The notes: a model not told the origin generated them from the letters alone. DNA of 64,000 bases from Blasia pusilla (GCA_050084515.1 CM114275.1:3286001-3350000), one strand, 5' to 3'. Numbered from the stretch's first letter, positions 48,964-62,072 are shown. A program made the numbers and translations.

Positions 48964-49642
48964 ACTTACGGATACCTGGACAAGGAGGGAACTTCAAATA
49001 CAACAGAAACTCCACCCATCACTATCATACATTCTCCCGTGATTCCATGTACATCAATATGAATGGCCATGTTTATTTTTTGCTTAACTTACATACGAAG
49101 AATATATGGGATCTTACTAATTTATTGTTTGTTAATATACTAGAGGAGCCATTTGAGATCCCAGTGGGTGCAGAAGGGATGTCTACCAATCCAACATCAC
49201 CATCCTCTTCTCCTATTGAAGGTGCTTATAATACTTTTTTTCTTTGATTTCTTTATGTATTCCTATGGGATGTTTTCAATTGAGGTAATGACTTTTGTGG
49301 TCTTTCGTGATATTTCAGATTCCGGTCAATGCAAGGCTTCCGTAACTCAAGAGGGAACTTTGAAAAAGAGGAGCCTTGGCGCTGTGATTAGAGGTAAACA
49401 TAGACGAGGGAGCTCTATCGGTCAAGCTATGCAAAAATCCACTGATTCTATAGTTGATGTCATAAACCGTGGGTAGAGAGCGGATCTTCAACAATGACAA
49501 TTGGAACTTCAAGTCCTACAATAGAATGCACATGCTTTGACAATGATCTCTAGAGCATTATCTATTGCCATTAGTAGGAGATTTGAGATATTACGTTCAA
49601 GAATAATTCAGAAGTAGACATGTGATCGATATGTAAAGAAAA

Positions 49643-51017
49643 CTATGGTGCACTTTTATAGTCATACAACTTTATTGAAATGCTACAATTACTATTGAGC
49701 TTGTACCATGACATGCTCAAAAAGAGCATCCCAATTTCTCCTTCCATCATGTGTTGCTTCATTGTTTGGGGAAAGTTAGGACCTCGTGCACCATGTATCC
49801 CTCTCGAAGAGTGGTCTATGAGACCCTCAACTATAGGATCATCCCTGTCTATCATAATATTATGTAGAATGCAAGCAACAAAGATCATCTTTGGTAGTGT
49901 TTGTAAGTTGGGTTTGTATATAAGTTGGTTGAGTGTGCATCGTGTCCCTTTTAGTCGACCAAAAGCTCTCTCCACATACATCCTCATAGAAGAATGATAA
50001 TAGTTCCAAGTATCCTTTTGTCTGATAGGTGCTCCGGGATAAGAAACTATGAGCCATGACAAGAGTGGGTATCCTGCATTACCAATAATATACTCTCGAA
50101 TTCTCTCACCATTTCTGAGAGGAAGTGAAAGTCCACCCAAAAGCCTTTCATATGAAGTGGCGTCTTTATAGAACTGGGAGTTCCGTAGAATGCGAGTATC
50201 ATGAATAGAAGTGGGATATCCAATGAAGATATCCAAGAATCACAGCCTTGAATCAACGATAGCTTGCATTGCACATGCATAAGATTTATTTTTGTGACTA
50301 TACCATAGTGTGGAACTTGCACCTCTTAGTAGTTCAATGAGAAAGTGAGTGACATCGATTGCACCGCAACAATTTAAAAAGCCATGTTGTGCTTCAAAAT
50401 CAGATTACACCCTTTCAATTTGTTGTCCTCTTTGCCAACTCACTTCCCTATGAGCCACCTCCACAAGTGCATTGATGACTCGGTTGACAACCTTTATAGT
50501 TGTAGATTGTCCGATACCAAAAAGCTCTCCAATCTCTTTCATTTTATCCCCTGTGGCAAGACGTCGTAGAGTAATAACGACATGTCTCTCAACACTCAAC
50601 AACATGTTTGGTAGAACTCGTAGAGCATGCGGAGGATTAGTACTCAATCGAGTCCTTAATATACTACAAATGAAGTCAAATGTGCTCACACTCACACGAA
50701 AGAATTCTCTAAAGCGCTTAGGACGGTCTCTTCCTACTATACTATCATCAATAAAGAGACATGTAAATGCTATGGATCGTGGTAAGATATATATATATAT
50801 ACCAAGGAGAGTACATGTAACATGGCATAGCACTAGCATTATCATTTGTCACGACATGGGGACACAAGACAGTATGAGAACAACGCAGGGACCTCATGCG
50901 TTTAGCTTGAAGAAGGAGACGACAAAGAGAACGACCTTGAGTGAGAAGAAGAAGATACATCGTTAACAAGAACGTCAACATCAAATTACCATTCCTCTCA
51001 AAATCTAAATCATCCAT
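49643..51017 (-). pseudogene. Harbinger DDE nuclease (ALP1-like)
   Basis: A helix-turn-helix region (RRLATGDKMKEIGELFGIG, followed by a second helix) lies in 50845-50405. The DDE_Tnp_4 core keeps GAIDVTH, IGYPTSIHDTRILRNS and YVERAFGRLKGTR, giving the D, D, E residues, plus NAGYPLLSWLI. Two stops break one frame: TAA at 50405-50407 and TGA at 50240-50242. The N-terminal part from 51017 is shifted at a TA repeat near 50790-50803. This may be the transposase, or a domesticated ALP1 relative now dead. Confidence 0.85.
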
Positions 51018-51265
51018 GATTGGAAAAAAAATGATAGCACAAGGAAGTAGATAAAAAAAATTTTAAAAATGAAGAAAATAATAAGGCGAGCAAAAGTGAG
51101 AGGGAGATAAACTTGTAGAGGGAGACAATGGTGAAAAAAGGATGAGAAGAGCACATATTTATTTTAGTGAGGGGGTGGGAATTTCTATTGCAAAGGTTAG
51201 GGGGGGCGGGGATTTCTGTTGTTCTATTTCCATAATTGAATTTTCCTTTCTTTTACAGAGTGGCC

Positions 51266-52157
51266 TGACTGAATGATCGGAGTCTTTCCACCAAATCCGG
51301 CTCCATCCGCTGGCTGTTGCAGCCGGATATAACTTCTAGGGATCGCGTGCAACCCCAAGAAGTTCGCCCATGGAAGTGGACCCTAAGTACGTGTCCACAA
51401 AACGGCAAATGGAGATCATCAATGAATAAGAAGTAGGGGTTTCCTTCTTATGGTTTTAAGGTTCCTTTCCCATCCATACTCTTATTTACAATCTTTATAT
51501 GATGCAAGAGGTTGAGGAGATAACGAAAAATTGCAGAGTTCCTTCATGATATGCATTTTTTTCTAATATGAATTAAAATTCATGTGAAAGTTATGTATAT
51601 GAACCTTGTTATGTATAACCTTCTCATGGAGGGTGCATCAAGTCAATGAAGAATAAATGGTCAAATGTTGTAATGTTGATTCAAAAGTTTTAGCTTAGGA
51701 ATGCACTTTTTCTTTCCATTTAAGTTTGAAATCTTTTTTTACATTATGCATAAAGAAAGCAATGTGCATATAACAATAATCCAATCATGCGCTCTCTTTT
51801 TTTAAACTTAAACTTCACTATATTCATTTTTTTTGTTCAAGGTGGGGATTGATTGAAGTTAAAAGATTTATTTCCCAACGTTGGGGGTGATGACATAAGG
51901 AAGTACACGAAATATTCTAATGCATTCAAATGTGATATAATCTAAATCCTTTGTCGGATCCATTCTTAAGGGAACAATTGATTTAGTATGGCCATAGAAA
52001 AGAGCCATGAATTCTTGCAAATAGGCTTGATAACATGATTCATGATGACGAACACAAACCGCATCTCCAAACTAATTTTTAAAAAAAAGTAAGAATGTTA
52101 AATAACACACAAAAATCTTATTATTCACAATTGGTGTGCATATGGGCCGCATGATTA
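51266..52157. other. no gene recognised
   Basis: AT-rich sequence right of the Harbinger element. I see no coding or repeat signature. Confidence 0.4.
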
Positions 52158-52160
52158 TAG

Positions 52161-52565
52161 AAAGAGTGTTTGTTGAACGATGCAAAGTTGAGAAAGGATT
52201 ATGATGGAACTGATAATCCTATTACCATTCAACAATGGGTACAAGCACATTTTGCCTTTAGTATGGGCTATCCTAAAGACAAGGTTTCTGATGCCTCTTA
52301 CCGATTCATGCCCTAGTGGATTGGAATAGCACGTCACTTTTTGAAGTATTACATCAACTATTAGCACCCTAAGATTGAAAATTTGGGGAAGGGGTATTGC
52401 AAGCATGCTTGGTCCAACCAAGATCCAAATGTTGGCACAGAAAGGTGGCACCATGCTTTGAAGATGCACCTTACCTCTAACATACCTACTCAGCAACATA
52501 GAAGCTTATACATAGAAGCTTATATGGCTTGTGCAAATTTTGTTGCACAAAAGTATCGTACATGA
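52161..52565 (+). pseudogene. unknown protein fragment with two in-frame stops
   Basis: One plus-strand frame reads coherently for about 130 codons, e.g. LRKDYDGTDNPITIQQW, HFAFSMGYPKDKV, WIGIARHFLKYYI, GTERWHHALKMHL and YMACANFVAQKY. It is interrupted by TAG near 52314-52316 and 52362-52364 and ends at TGA 52563-52565. The amino-acid balance is that of a real soluble protein. I do not recognise the family. It is bordered by a gypsy remnant, so it may be transposon cargo. Confidence 0.45.
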
Positions 52566-54273
52566 TTGTCACTAATTAAACACACAAATATGAGACTAAC
52601 TCAATCATTCACGGAGCACAAACATAGAGGCAAGTCGTTACCAAAACATCTCCAATTGTCCCTCTAGCTAGTGGTTAGGCCCCTCTAACTCTAGATAGCC
52701 ATCTATATCTACCTACTTATGACATACACTCCTAGGATGCTAGAGCAAGAAGGCCGGTTGCGCATGTGGCCCTATCGTTAATCATCCTCCCATCATTCAT
52801 GCCACTCAAGCAAGTCTAAATGTCTGATGGCATTGATGAGGGGCATATGCTCGATGCAAGCGGGGGTTGCGGGAGGGATGCAGGTCAAGTGAAGCGTGGT
52901 GTGGCACAAAATCTTTTTATATTTCTGATATTTTTTCCACACAAACTAACCGCTTAGTTCATAGGCTTTCACTCGGATGCTTGAGTCATGACATCCCTAA
53001 TAATCATTATGCCAAAAAAAAATAAAAAATCTTCTTGCTCCACTCCCCATAATTGAAAAAACCTTTGCTAGTAAAAAATATACCCTCGCTATATAATAAT
53101 CTATATTATTATTTGAGAGTGATTTATTGGCTAGACATGTGATAATGGAGCATTAAGAGAATATCTCTCATATAAAAAGCAACAAAATTTGTAAATTTTG
53201 TAAATTTGCGTGCACCGTTATTAGTTCTTGTACACTATTTCAATATAATGTAAGTGATCCATAAGAATCATGCCATCCATAATTTTAACAAACCATAGGG
53301 CGATTACTATGTATAGCAAGAAAAAAGAATCTATTTCTTTAAGAAGTGAACCTTTTATTCTTTTAGAAATTCCCTCAATAATAGAGGACTCGAACTCTTG
53401 GCTCCAATGAGAGTTATGGTGGATCCTAGCGAGACATTTGGCTCTCCTAGGACTGGGGTTCCTTCCCTTCCACAAGAATCTCACTTTCCTTCATAGCCAC
53501 TCAAGGTAACACTCGACACTCAACACTCAATAAGATAAGAAACCACCTACTTTAGCCAGAAAAATTTGGAAAATACGCAAATGAAAATATTAGGAATCAG
53601 AGTTCATCCGAGGAGTTGAAAGAAGTAAAGTTGATCGTATTGTTATAAATTCAAAGCTATGCAAAAAATTTCTCAAGCAATCTGTAATGATTGTGTATGG
53701 TATAGGGATACGTTGATCTTCAAAGCATCTAAGGTAACAATCACATATAATTTCACCTCACATATAGTTTTGCCTCTATGCTTTGATTCTAGATTTTGTT
53801 GTTTTGTTTGGCACTATGGATTTGCTTGGTACCACGATTATTGCATATCTTGACTCAATTTAGGCGCTTGAGGCTTTACTATAACTTCTCCTACCCAAAC
53901 TTAGATGGAGTTGGGGCAAATTCTGTTGATTTTCGAAAGTGTTTAGAAACAGGAATTTTCCAGATGAAATATGTCGGGCGTTGGAATTTTGGTGATGGTC
54001 TTAGAAGGCAGAACAAAAAAATTAAGCTCTTGTAGAGATTTCTAGCTACGGTGTAGGATTCCATAGGATTCGACGCTTCTCCAAAGTTACTCGCTCTTTG
54101 CAAGGCCTTCACTTAACTGAGCATGTCACATTTTCCTTGCAATTGCTAACACAAATTTTCCCACAACCCTTCAGATTGGATTAGAGTCTCTTATAGTGAG
54201 GAATCATCTTTTTCCCTTTCAATTATAATCACCCATACTCTCAACTATTATAACTATTAGCTCTTTCAAGGAT
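52566..54273. other. mostly unassigned sequence
   Basis: Apart from the gypsy remnant at 52655-52815, I find nothing I can name. It is AT-rich, with only short open frames. Confidence 0.35.
52655..52815 (-). repeat. remnant of the gypsy 3' untranslated region
   Basis: It matches the stretch beside the polypurine tract of gypsy copy 2 (62200-62345): 'tctagctagtggttaggcc', 'tagatagccatctat', 'agcaagaaggccg' and 'atgtggcc' occur in the same order. It is therefore a third, heavily truncated insertion of the family. Confidence 0.7.
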
Positions 54274-54872
54274 GTCATGCGCATACACATCGCTACACAA
54301 CATACATCGTTGTCGACAAACATACACGATCCCATGCTAACTCATGCATCCAGTAGATCAAGTAGATCCAATCTCTCTCAACACCATAGCTCTTAAATGT
54401 GTGCACTATCACATATTTCTCTCAATGTCGAACCAAACCCACTCTCCTAATGAGAGGCTTGGATTACGCTCACAAGGCAAGCAAGACCATAGCTCCGCCG
54501 TCTCATGCCAAGAGGTTCAACAAAGAGAGAATGAGCTCTCAAGCTCTCTCTCCTTGAGGTATACCCCTCCCCTCTCCCAAACTCTCTCCTCGGTAACCTA
54601 TGATCGCAGGTCACCTCCTTGGCTCTTGATCTGTTGTAGCGGGTCAAGGGCCACTTCCAAAAGTGGAAAGTCAACATTATCAAACATGGAAAATTACCCA
54701 AAATAGAAAGTTTCTCTATATGGCTCTAAATGAGCCGAAACGAAGGGGAAACCTGCTCTCTCAGGTTTCTCGGGACCTCAGCAGGTCATCCTCGACCTCC
54801 TGAGCCTATCCTCCCCCACTCGCGGAGGCGCTCTACCAGATCTCTCCGATCTATCCTAAAAAGTTGTGACAC
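54274..54872 (-). repeat. LTR-like repeat, copy 2
   Basis: A 599-bp block starting TGTCATGCGCATACAC and ending GTTGTGACA on the plus strand. It aligns with 61434-62072 over nearly its whole length (for example 'caagaggttcaacaaagagag' and 'gagccgaaacgaaggggaaac'). No gypsy coding sequence adjoins it, so it looks like a solo LTR. The flanking five bases do not match. Confidence 0.65.
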
Positions 54873-56144
54873 AATTAACAATGTCCACATTACAATCTGC
54901 TCAAGTGTTATGCCATTATTCTTGCCCAAACTTATGGAGTATGGTCTATTAACAAGTTCTTTGATATCTGCACTGATGTCTTTATCATTCAAGTATAGAA
55001 AATGAGAATATGTCAACCATGTAGACGTCCAAGATTGAACACATCTACATCTCACTTACATGAAGGTTAGGGAGTTAATGTGAATATCGACTTAGACATT
55101 GGTCATCTTAGACAGATACATCATAGATCTATACAACCTTCAATGCCAATGAATGTTTATCACAACATCTCAAAGGCTCAAAGACACTCATCAAAGAAGA
55201 AGAAGAGAGATCATCCCAATTGTGTGAGGAGATTTGAGTTCTCATGAACATGTTAGACTCAACGTGCGATGACAGTTAAGCCTCGAGTGAAGCACACTTA
55301 GAAAAACTTCAGACTATAGAGAAACAATTAACGGTTGTTTGGGATCAATTTGCTGAGTTTTCAAAGATGTAAATCCTTTGGAGAAAGATGACCCAAAACT
55401 CTATATCTAATTGCTAGTGATTCAGTTCATGCTACGCTTATGATCTACTAGCTACACTCTACATGTTTCAATTTTCGGAATTTTCCATGCACCTTATATT
55501 CACGAGATGTTCTTGTTGAACCAATTTATATACTATCCGTGAACTCTATATATATAAAACAACCATAATTTTAGTGCAAACTTCAAAAAAATGATATCTA
55601 TCTATGTAAAGAGTTACAACTAGAGCTCTTTTGTTATTTGTCTTCGTTGCATACAACACTTCCGCAACCCAATGCTCTCAATTTAACCATATCAATGTAA
55701 CCACAATTTACATATGCTATTTTTAGGAGTAGTGTGTATTTAGATGTTCTTATATCATAGGACTTAGTATGGATTGTTCTTACGTTACACCATTCATTCT
55801 ATGAAGATCTACATGTATTTCAAAACCATCCACTCTATTGTTTACTATGCTACGCCTAAGTATATACTACATTCAGTGACGCTACTACTCAAATATTAAT
55901 GGGAAATAAATTACTCCTTGTTACATTAAAGCACTCATTAACTCATGATAACTCACCCATATTTCACCAACGGGCATTCTATTCAAAACTCTACTACTTC
56001 TAAATATGTACAACATTCAGCAATGCCACTCCTTCGATATTCAACTTTATGATAATATCATTGAACATAGATCCGCACGCCACCGCGCATTTCACTTAGT
56101 GGCAATCCATTTGATCTCACCATAATATCGTTGCACATAAGCGT
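54873..56144. other. no gene recognised
   Basis: AT-rich intergenic sequence with no persuasive open frames. Confidence 0.4.
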
Positions 56145-56456
56145 TATATTCAACCATGGTCCCCTAATACCACGTCATACTCAACCATAGTCCCCTACAT
56201 ACCAAGTCATACTCAACCATAATCCCCTACATACCAAGTCATACTCAACCATAGTCCCCTACATACCAAGTCATACTTAACCATAGTTCCCTACATACCA
56301 CCTCATACTCCACCATAGTCCCCTATATACCACGTCATACTCAACCATAGTCCCCATAAATACCAAGTTATTACTCAACCATAGTCCCATAAGTACCACG
56401 TCATACTCAACCATAGTTGCTTACATACCACGACATACTCGACCATAGTCCCCTAC
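56145..56456. repeat. 32-bp minisatellite
   Basis: About nine to ten tandem copies of a unit close to 'atactcaaccatagtccc' plus 'ctacataccacgtc', with single-base differences and small indels. A stray unit occurs at about 57015-57070, just before the esterase gene. Confidence 0.85.
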
Positions 56457-57362
56457 TAGTCGGTGTCCGTGCTTTGCCCGAGTAATACATTATTATCTCT
56501 CCTTAATTCAACTTCTCCTCTCAAAGTGACATGTGTCGACACCATAAAAGCCCTTGGAGGACAGATATCAACACCTAAGGAGGTTTACTAAAACCCTGTC
56601 CTCTTTTAATCTAGACTAGTATATTGCATGCGCGATGCGCGGGTGAGAAAACAGTACCTTTAGTTCCTCTTGTTATCACTTATTCTTGTACAGGTGTCAA
56701 TACGGGAAGGCTTTAAAAAGCCTATGTGTCGACACCAAAGACGGGGTTCCCCAAACCCCGTCCTTTAAAAAAAATATAAATATTATATATATAAATAAAT
56801 AAAAAATTATGAGAGAGTGCCTTCTTGATTTGTAAACTCCTCTCTTTGACACATGACAATTAGTCTTTGACACATGACAATTAGACAGCAAGAAAATGTT
56901 TCTCCTTATAAGAGCAACAACAAATTTTTTTGAATTTGTGAACAACATTGTTAATGCTTTTGCGGGCTATACACTAACAAAAACTTTTAAAACATTTTTT
57001 TATTTCCCATAAAAATGCACCACGTCATCCTCAACCATAGTTCCATGGTCCCCCCCTACACACCACGTGACATCGACGTAGGGGTACTAGTCCGAATAAG
57101 AGAATCGGAGTGCACTCGATTCCTCCGCAGAATTTCCCGAATCCATCGATTCATGTTTCATCCATTCCTCGTCGTCGACGGAGGAATGGAAGAAGAGGGA
57201 GATGGAGATGCGGCGCGAGGAATCGGCGGGCGAGGGGAGGGAGGCACACGATTACTGGCGCCTGCGAGAAGCGATCGTAGATCGTAGCGGTGTGCGGAAG
57301 AACGCAGCGGCCAGGCGGATCAGGGATTCCGGGGCGAGGAGGGTCTGTGGGCGGAGCAGGCG
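56457..57362. other. upstream region of the esterase gene
   Basis: AT-rich to about 57.0 kb, then GC-rich towards the start codon. No TATA box is convincing. The stray minisatellite unit lies at 57.02-57.07 kb. Open frames at 57015-57287 and 57202-57450 are Arg/Glu-rich by-products of GC-rich leader sequence. Confidence 0.35.
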
Positions 57363-59701
57363 ATGGCGACGATGCGGCCGCAGATCATTCTGTTCGGCGA
57401 CTCCATCACGCAGAGGTCGTTCGCGGCGTCTGGATGGGGCGCGGGCCTGAGCGATCGCTACAGCCGTAAGGTACGTGCTGCTCGGGGACTACTGAGGGAT
57501 TTGTAGGGTGAGATGGGGGAACTGCTCGCTTCTTGCACTTGCGAGAGGAGGCCGTCGTGGTTGAGGTGCGTTTGCTGGGGAGATTTGGAGCTCGCTATGC
57601 GGAGTGCCTGCCCGCATAGCGAGCTTCTTTCAGGTCGAGATCGCGTTGTTGAGGAGGAAGGCGGTGCGGCATTGGCATGTGGAGGGAGCATGGATTGGGA
57701 TTGGATCCGAGCGGTGGCATGGACAACATGCCCGTGCCCCTGAATTGAAAATTCTGAAGTTCTTTAGGGAGTTAGGTGAAAGCTGCTAGACCCTCAGAGG
57801 CTCTGAGGTTTTAGGGCGGAGCTCTGTAGGAATGAGTGTTGGGGTGGCTTTCGCTTTCTGCCGGGATTCGAAGCGTGCTCATGGCGGGGTTGCTTTGAGG
57901 AGGAAGAGAGTGCAGAGTTGTGATGTGGATGGAGATGGATTGAGCTCGGATCTAGGGAGGTGCATGGAGGACATGTCGGGGGCCGAGCTTGTGCAAATGT
58001 GGCTATGGTGACTTCTTGAACTTACGATGGTGAACTGTGGGCAGGCGGACGTCGTACTCCGAGGATACAGTGGCTACAATACGCGCTGGGCTTTGTATCT
58101 CTTGGACAGGATCTTCCCCTTGGTACAGTTTCTCTTCCACTCCTGCGAGTTTTCGCTGCTGCTTTGGCACTGTTGTACAATTTTTAGGTCAGATCAACCA
58201 CGCCATCCAGATCAACGGGGGATCTCCCCCTCATCGGACAAGAAGAGAATCTTGACTGGACTAGCTACAATTGATCTTTTGTGTCGTGAGATTGTGATCA
58301 AAGCCTCCTGTTTACCAGTTCGGGCTCCTCTTCGAAGTGATCGTGGACTTCAGCTGAGTGTAGCTGTCTTCTGCAAGATGTAAGTTGGTTGGGCTCGATC
58401 TCATACATGGTTTCTTTGCGTTTGGGTGCAGTCCTCAACCACCCCTCCTCTGGCGGTGACAGTATTCTTCGGGGCAAATGATGGGGTCCTTCCAGATAGA
58501 GACAGTAAAAGTCAGCACGTGCCAATTCCAGAGTACAAGGCGAACTTGCATCGAATTGTGTCTCACTTGAAGGTAAGTGACGTGGGTCTCCACAAAAATA
58601 GATCATTTTCCTCACTTCTGTCGTAAGGGACACGACTTTAGGAAGGTCCTGTGCGAAGTTTTTCCTGACGTTACGTTATGCTGGATTGCAGACACAATCA
58701 AAAACGACCCATATTATCCTGATAACACCACCTCCCGTCTGCATAGAAGGTCGCCAAGCATATGCAAGGTCGATCACTCAATCAGGCCCCATTTCAGTTA
58801 GAAACCAGGTGCTTGTATTCTGGGATATGCAACTGATGATGACGAAGCTTTGCTGAATCCGTGTCATTGTTCCAGGGAGATTTATGGGGACAAGGCTTCA
58901 ACACTTCCCGAGCGTACGAATGAAAGTGCAGGCATGTATGCGGATGCCTGTGCAGAGGTAGCTCAGGAAGCAGGGGTCAGAGTATTGAACATTTGGTCAA
59001 TATTTCAGGAAACTGATAATTGGCAAGAGAAATTTCTGTGGTGAGTAAGCAATTGAACATCTTTCCCCATGACCTATTCTATTGTAACTTGTTGTCAGAC
59101 GACGTCTGTTATGTGAACAGAGGTATGTTTACACAAGAATTAGGGTTTTGAGCCTGTTTCTCTCAGGGTTTGCCCGCAGATATATTGCGCAGGCTCACTT
59201 CTTCTGAAGTCCTACAAGCTAGGTCCAACTCTCACTCGAGATCCCCATACTTGTCATATCCGCATTTCCGGATTCCTGTGCTGCACCCTACCTTGTAGAA
59301 CTGTGATTGGTGTTATTCTTGTTGTCGCTCGACTTTCCAGCATCTCAAATCTTCATTCCAGCGGTGTCAGACCCCATCATGCAAAGACTGACACAACCGT
59401 GCATCCCAAGATTGTGGAAAGTACAGAAAGGACCAGGGTAGTTGTTGCTGCCTACCCAGGATCATCCCTATCATGCAGAGGAGTGTGGGCAGTTTATGAC
59501 ATGGCTATGTTTGGTATGTGCAGTGATGGATTGCACCTAACGCCTGAAGGAAATGTAAAGCTTTTTCATGAGCTTGTCAAACTTCTGGATGATTCAAGCT
59601 TGGTACCCATCTTGAAATGGGAGGCCCTTCCTTTCGACTTTCCGGAATTCTCAGCTATTGATGAAGAGAACCCCGCCAAAACCTTTGAAAATTGGAGCTA
59701 G
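57363..59701 (+). CDS. SGNH/GDSL esterase, IAH1/CPRD49-like
   Basis: Six coding exons: 57363-57470, 58045-58122, 58432-58572, 58692-58768, 58876-59040, 59524-59701. All junctions are GT-AG with matching phases, giving 248 residues, the family's usual size. Members are small intracellular acyl-ester hydrolases (yeast IAH1 cleaves isoamyl acetate). The plant substrate is unknown. Block I is FGDSIT (Ser14 nucleophile), block II RGYSGYN (Gly46), block III FFGANDG (Asn78) and block V DGLHL (Asp191, His194), so the catalytic set is complete. LPERTNESAGMYADAC and the C-terminal LPFDFPEFSAID also fit. There is no signal peptide. The exon 4 donor at 58769 was chosen because it alone joins ITPPPV...QAYAR to EIYGDKA in frame. 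An ATG at 57372 is an alternative start only three codons in. Confidence 0.94.
57589..57625. other. 14-bp hairpin in esterase intron 1
   Basis: The arms 57589-57602 (agctcgctatgcgg) and 57612-57625 are exact complements around a 9-base loop, in the GC-rich intron 1 just after exon 1. Confidence 0.75.
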
Positions 59702-61433
59702 TGTCACCAACGTCTTTTGTCAAACTCAGGATTGAACTTCAAATATTAAGTAGATGTGGTATGGGCAATGCATAAACTGAGAAAGAGATGCCATTCTTGA
59801 AACCAGACATCTCAAAGCTCATTCAAGGATGGCAGATGAAGTGGGTCACACCCTCCTCAAAAGTACAACAAAGCATAGCAAATTCACGTCCTGCAGGTGC
59901 ACTCAAGTGATATCAGAAGATGGTCTTTCGCCATCTGATTTCACAACATAACTGTGTTGAAGGGCCTAAATATGGCTCTAAGAATTGCCATATTTTGCTT
60001 CCCATTCCCAATGGTTCTCTTGGGTCTCCCATGGACATGATTATTCAATCATTCATCCTGGAACATTTTAATTTAAATGCACATGAGATTTTTCTCAAAA
60101 TCCTGCTGCATCAAACTTGTCAAGTTCCAAAGACATTCTTTCTACTCTGCCAATCCAATGTCAGCGCTGTGGACATAGTTTGATAAATCAGTCATATTGT
60201 AACCTCTCTTCCTGATCTGTCCTCTAGAGTTGCAAGTGCATACCAGTTTTGTTGGGAGGAATTTCTTGACCAAGATGGCTTTGTTCATAAAATAACTCTT
60301 CTATGTATGCCTCAATAGAGATGAAGAGGACATGGTGGCCCTTAGTCCCGAGTCTCATCAATGTCATATTAAAGGTGAGGGGCAACTATGGGTAAAACTT
60401 CCGATCTTAGCTCTTAATTGTTATTCTCGCTGAGGCTATGGAGGATGGAGCCTCAAGGTCCAGGTTGACAGATCAGTTGTACTCATTTCAATGTCAATTT
60501 TCTTGATATAGCTCTAAGAGTTCAACTCCGCCCACATATAGGACATATATTCTTTTCAGGGTAACCAAGTGTATATGTGTCTCCCCATTTGGCACATGAT
60601 CAAATGTGAAGACTTGATTGTATGTGTATATGTCCTACTAGTATTTCACGGCCAGCTTGTGGAATGGTTAGATTTGCTGTAAACTCCAATAGGTAACATT
60701 TTCTTATTCTAGAAGGTTGCATTTCTTTTTGCAAGTCTTCTTGCCCTAATTGTTTACATGTACACTTTTCCCGTAGGCCTATTAGTAACGGCCACTACAT
60801 ACACTAGCTGTATCTTTTTCTCACTATCTAACTTATCCACATGTCCTTTACACGAGTGTAATAACTACTTCCCCTCTCAAATTCCCCCTTTCAAGGCTGC
60901 ACATTGGTTCATGGAAGGAGGACAATGGGTGAAAACATTCATGAAGAAGAAGATGCAGCGTGGCCATAGAGTCTCTTGGCCCTATCTCCTTAGCACAAGA
61001 AAAAATGAAGGACCATTGGGAATCTATCTAGGGAAAAACATGGGGCATTTTTTTTATCCCCCCAAATAGGGCTATAAATCTTACATACTTTAAGGAGGTT
61101 TATGAGGTTTCTTGCCATGGTGCCCATTTATCGAAGAAGAGGCTATCCTAAGAAGTTTTCAAGGTTTTGACATATGTTTATGTGTGGAATGAAGAGCCAT
61201 CCTAAGAAGTTTCAAGGTTCGGATATAAGTTTATGTGTAGGCTCGACTTTCATTATGCATGTTTGGGAAATGTGGTGAGCATGTTCTCTTGAGAATAGAA
61301 GCACGAGTAATGTAAACGTGAGTAGGTTAGTCTTTGCTTTGTGTTGAAAGATATGAATCCAAGTTGATACATATGACCTTTCCATAGTGTGTAGATTATG
61401 GATGGATCATTGTTCTAACTTTGTTGGCTGGCT
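59702..61433. other. intergenic region, no gene recognised
   Basis: It begins with the 3' untranslated region of the esterase gene. The ORF at 60758-61069 (+) lacks family features. Nothing else is recognised. Confidence 0.4.
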
Positions 61434-62072
61434 GTGTCGTGCGCATACACATCGTTACATAACATACATCGTTGTCACCGATCACACACACAAAGACGCA
61501 CGATCCCATGCTAATTTATGGCATCCAAACAACGATACAAGAAATGCTAAAATATTTTCAATTAAAGTAAGATCCAATTTTTCTATACACCATCTCATAC
61601 CATAGCTTTCAAAGGTGTGTTCTCTTTCTCATGTTAAATCGAACCCACTCTCCTAATGAAAGGCTTGGGTTATACTTACAAGACAATGGATCATAACTCC
61701 GACGCCTCATGTCAAGAGGTTCAACAAAGAAAGAATGAGCTCTCAAGCTTTCTCTCATGGAGGTATATTACTCCCCTCTCCCAAGCTCTCTCCATGATAA
61801 CCTATTCTCCCAAGTCATCTCATTGGCTGTTGACCTCATGTAGGAGGTCAAGGGCCACTTACCAAAAATATGAAGTCGATCATATACTCAAAATGATACC
61901 TAAAATAATAAGTTCTTCAATATGGCTCCAATAGAGCCGAAACGAAGGGGACACATGCTCTCTCAAGTTTCTCGGGGCCTCAGCAGATCATCCTCAACCC
62001 ACTAAGCGTGTCCTCCACTACTCATGAAGGCGCTCTACTAGATCTCACCGATCTATTCTAAAAGACGTGACA
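61434..62072 (-). repeat. LTR-like repeat, copy 3, next to gypsy copy 2
   Basis: A 639-bp block, TGTCGTGCGCATACAC to AAAAGACGTGACA on the plus strand. It directly abuts 62073-62197, whose 120 bases repeat this block's own first 120 bases. In element sense the order is polypurine tract, short LTR-like end, then this full LTR-like copy. It may be the true 3' LTR or a second LTR joined in tandem. Confidence 0.6.

Larger units (their letters stand above)
48165..51265. mobile_element. PIF/Harbinger transposon (decayed)
   Basis: The two PIF/Harbinger genes are present in convergent orientation: a Myb/SANT-like ORF (+, 48.36-49.0 kb) and a DDE nuclease (-, 49.64-51.0 kb). Candidate imperfect ends are GGCAACTCTACA (48166-48177) and the complement of 51254-51265 (GGCCACTCTGTA), matching at 9 of 12. 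TAA lies before the left end and TGA after the right end, a worn 3-bp target duplication. The gene assignments are firm; the exact ends are tentative. Confidence 0.7.

Noticed and set aside
54447-54701. 84-codon minus-strand ORF in LTR-like copy 2
   Set aside because: The same place in the sibling repeats is not open, so it is chance within an LTR.
58769-58812. Longer esterase exon 4 using a later donor
   Set aside because: Extending past 58768 breaks the phase with exon 5 and inserts residues absent from the family.
60758-61069. 103-codon plus-strand ORF downstream of the esterase
   Set aside because: No domain or family pattern, and it lies in AT-rich intergenic DNA.
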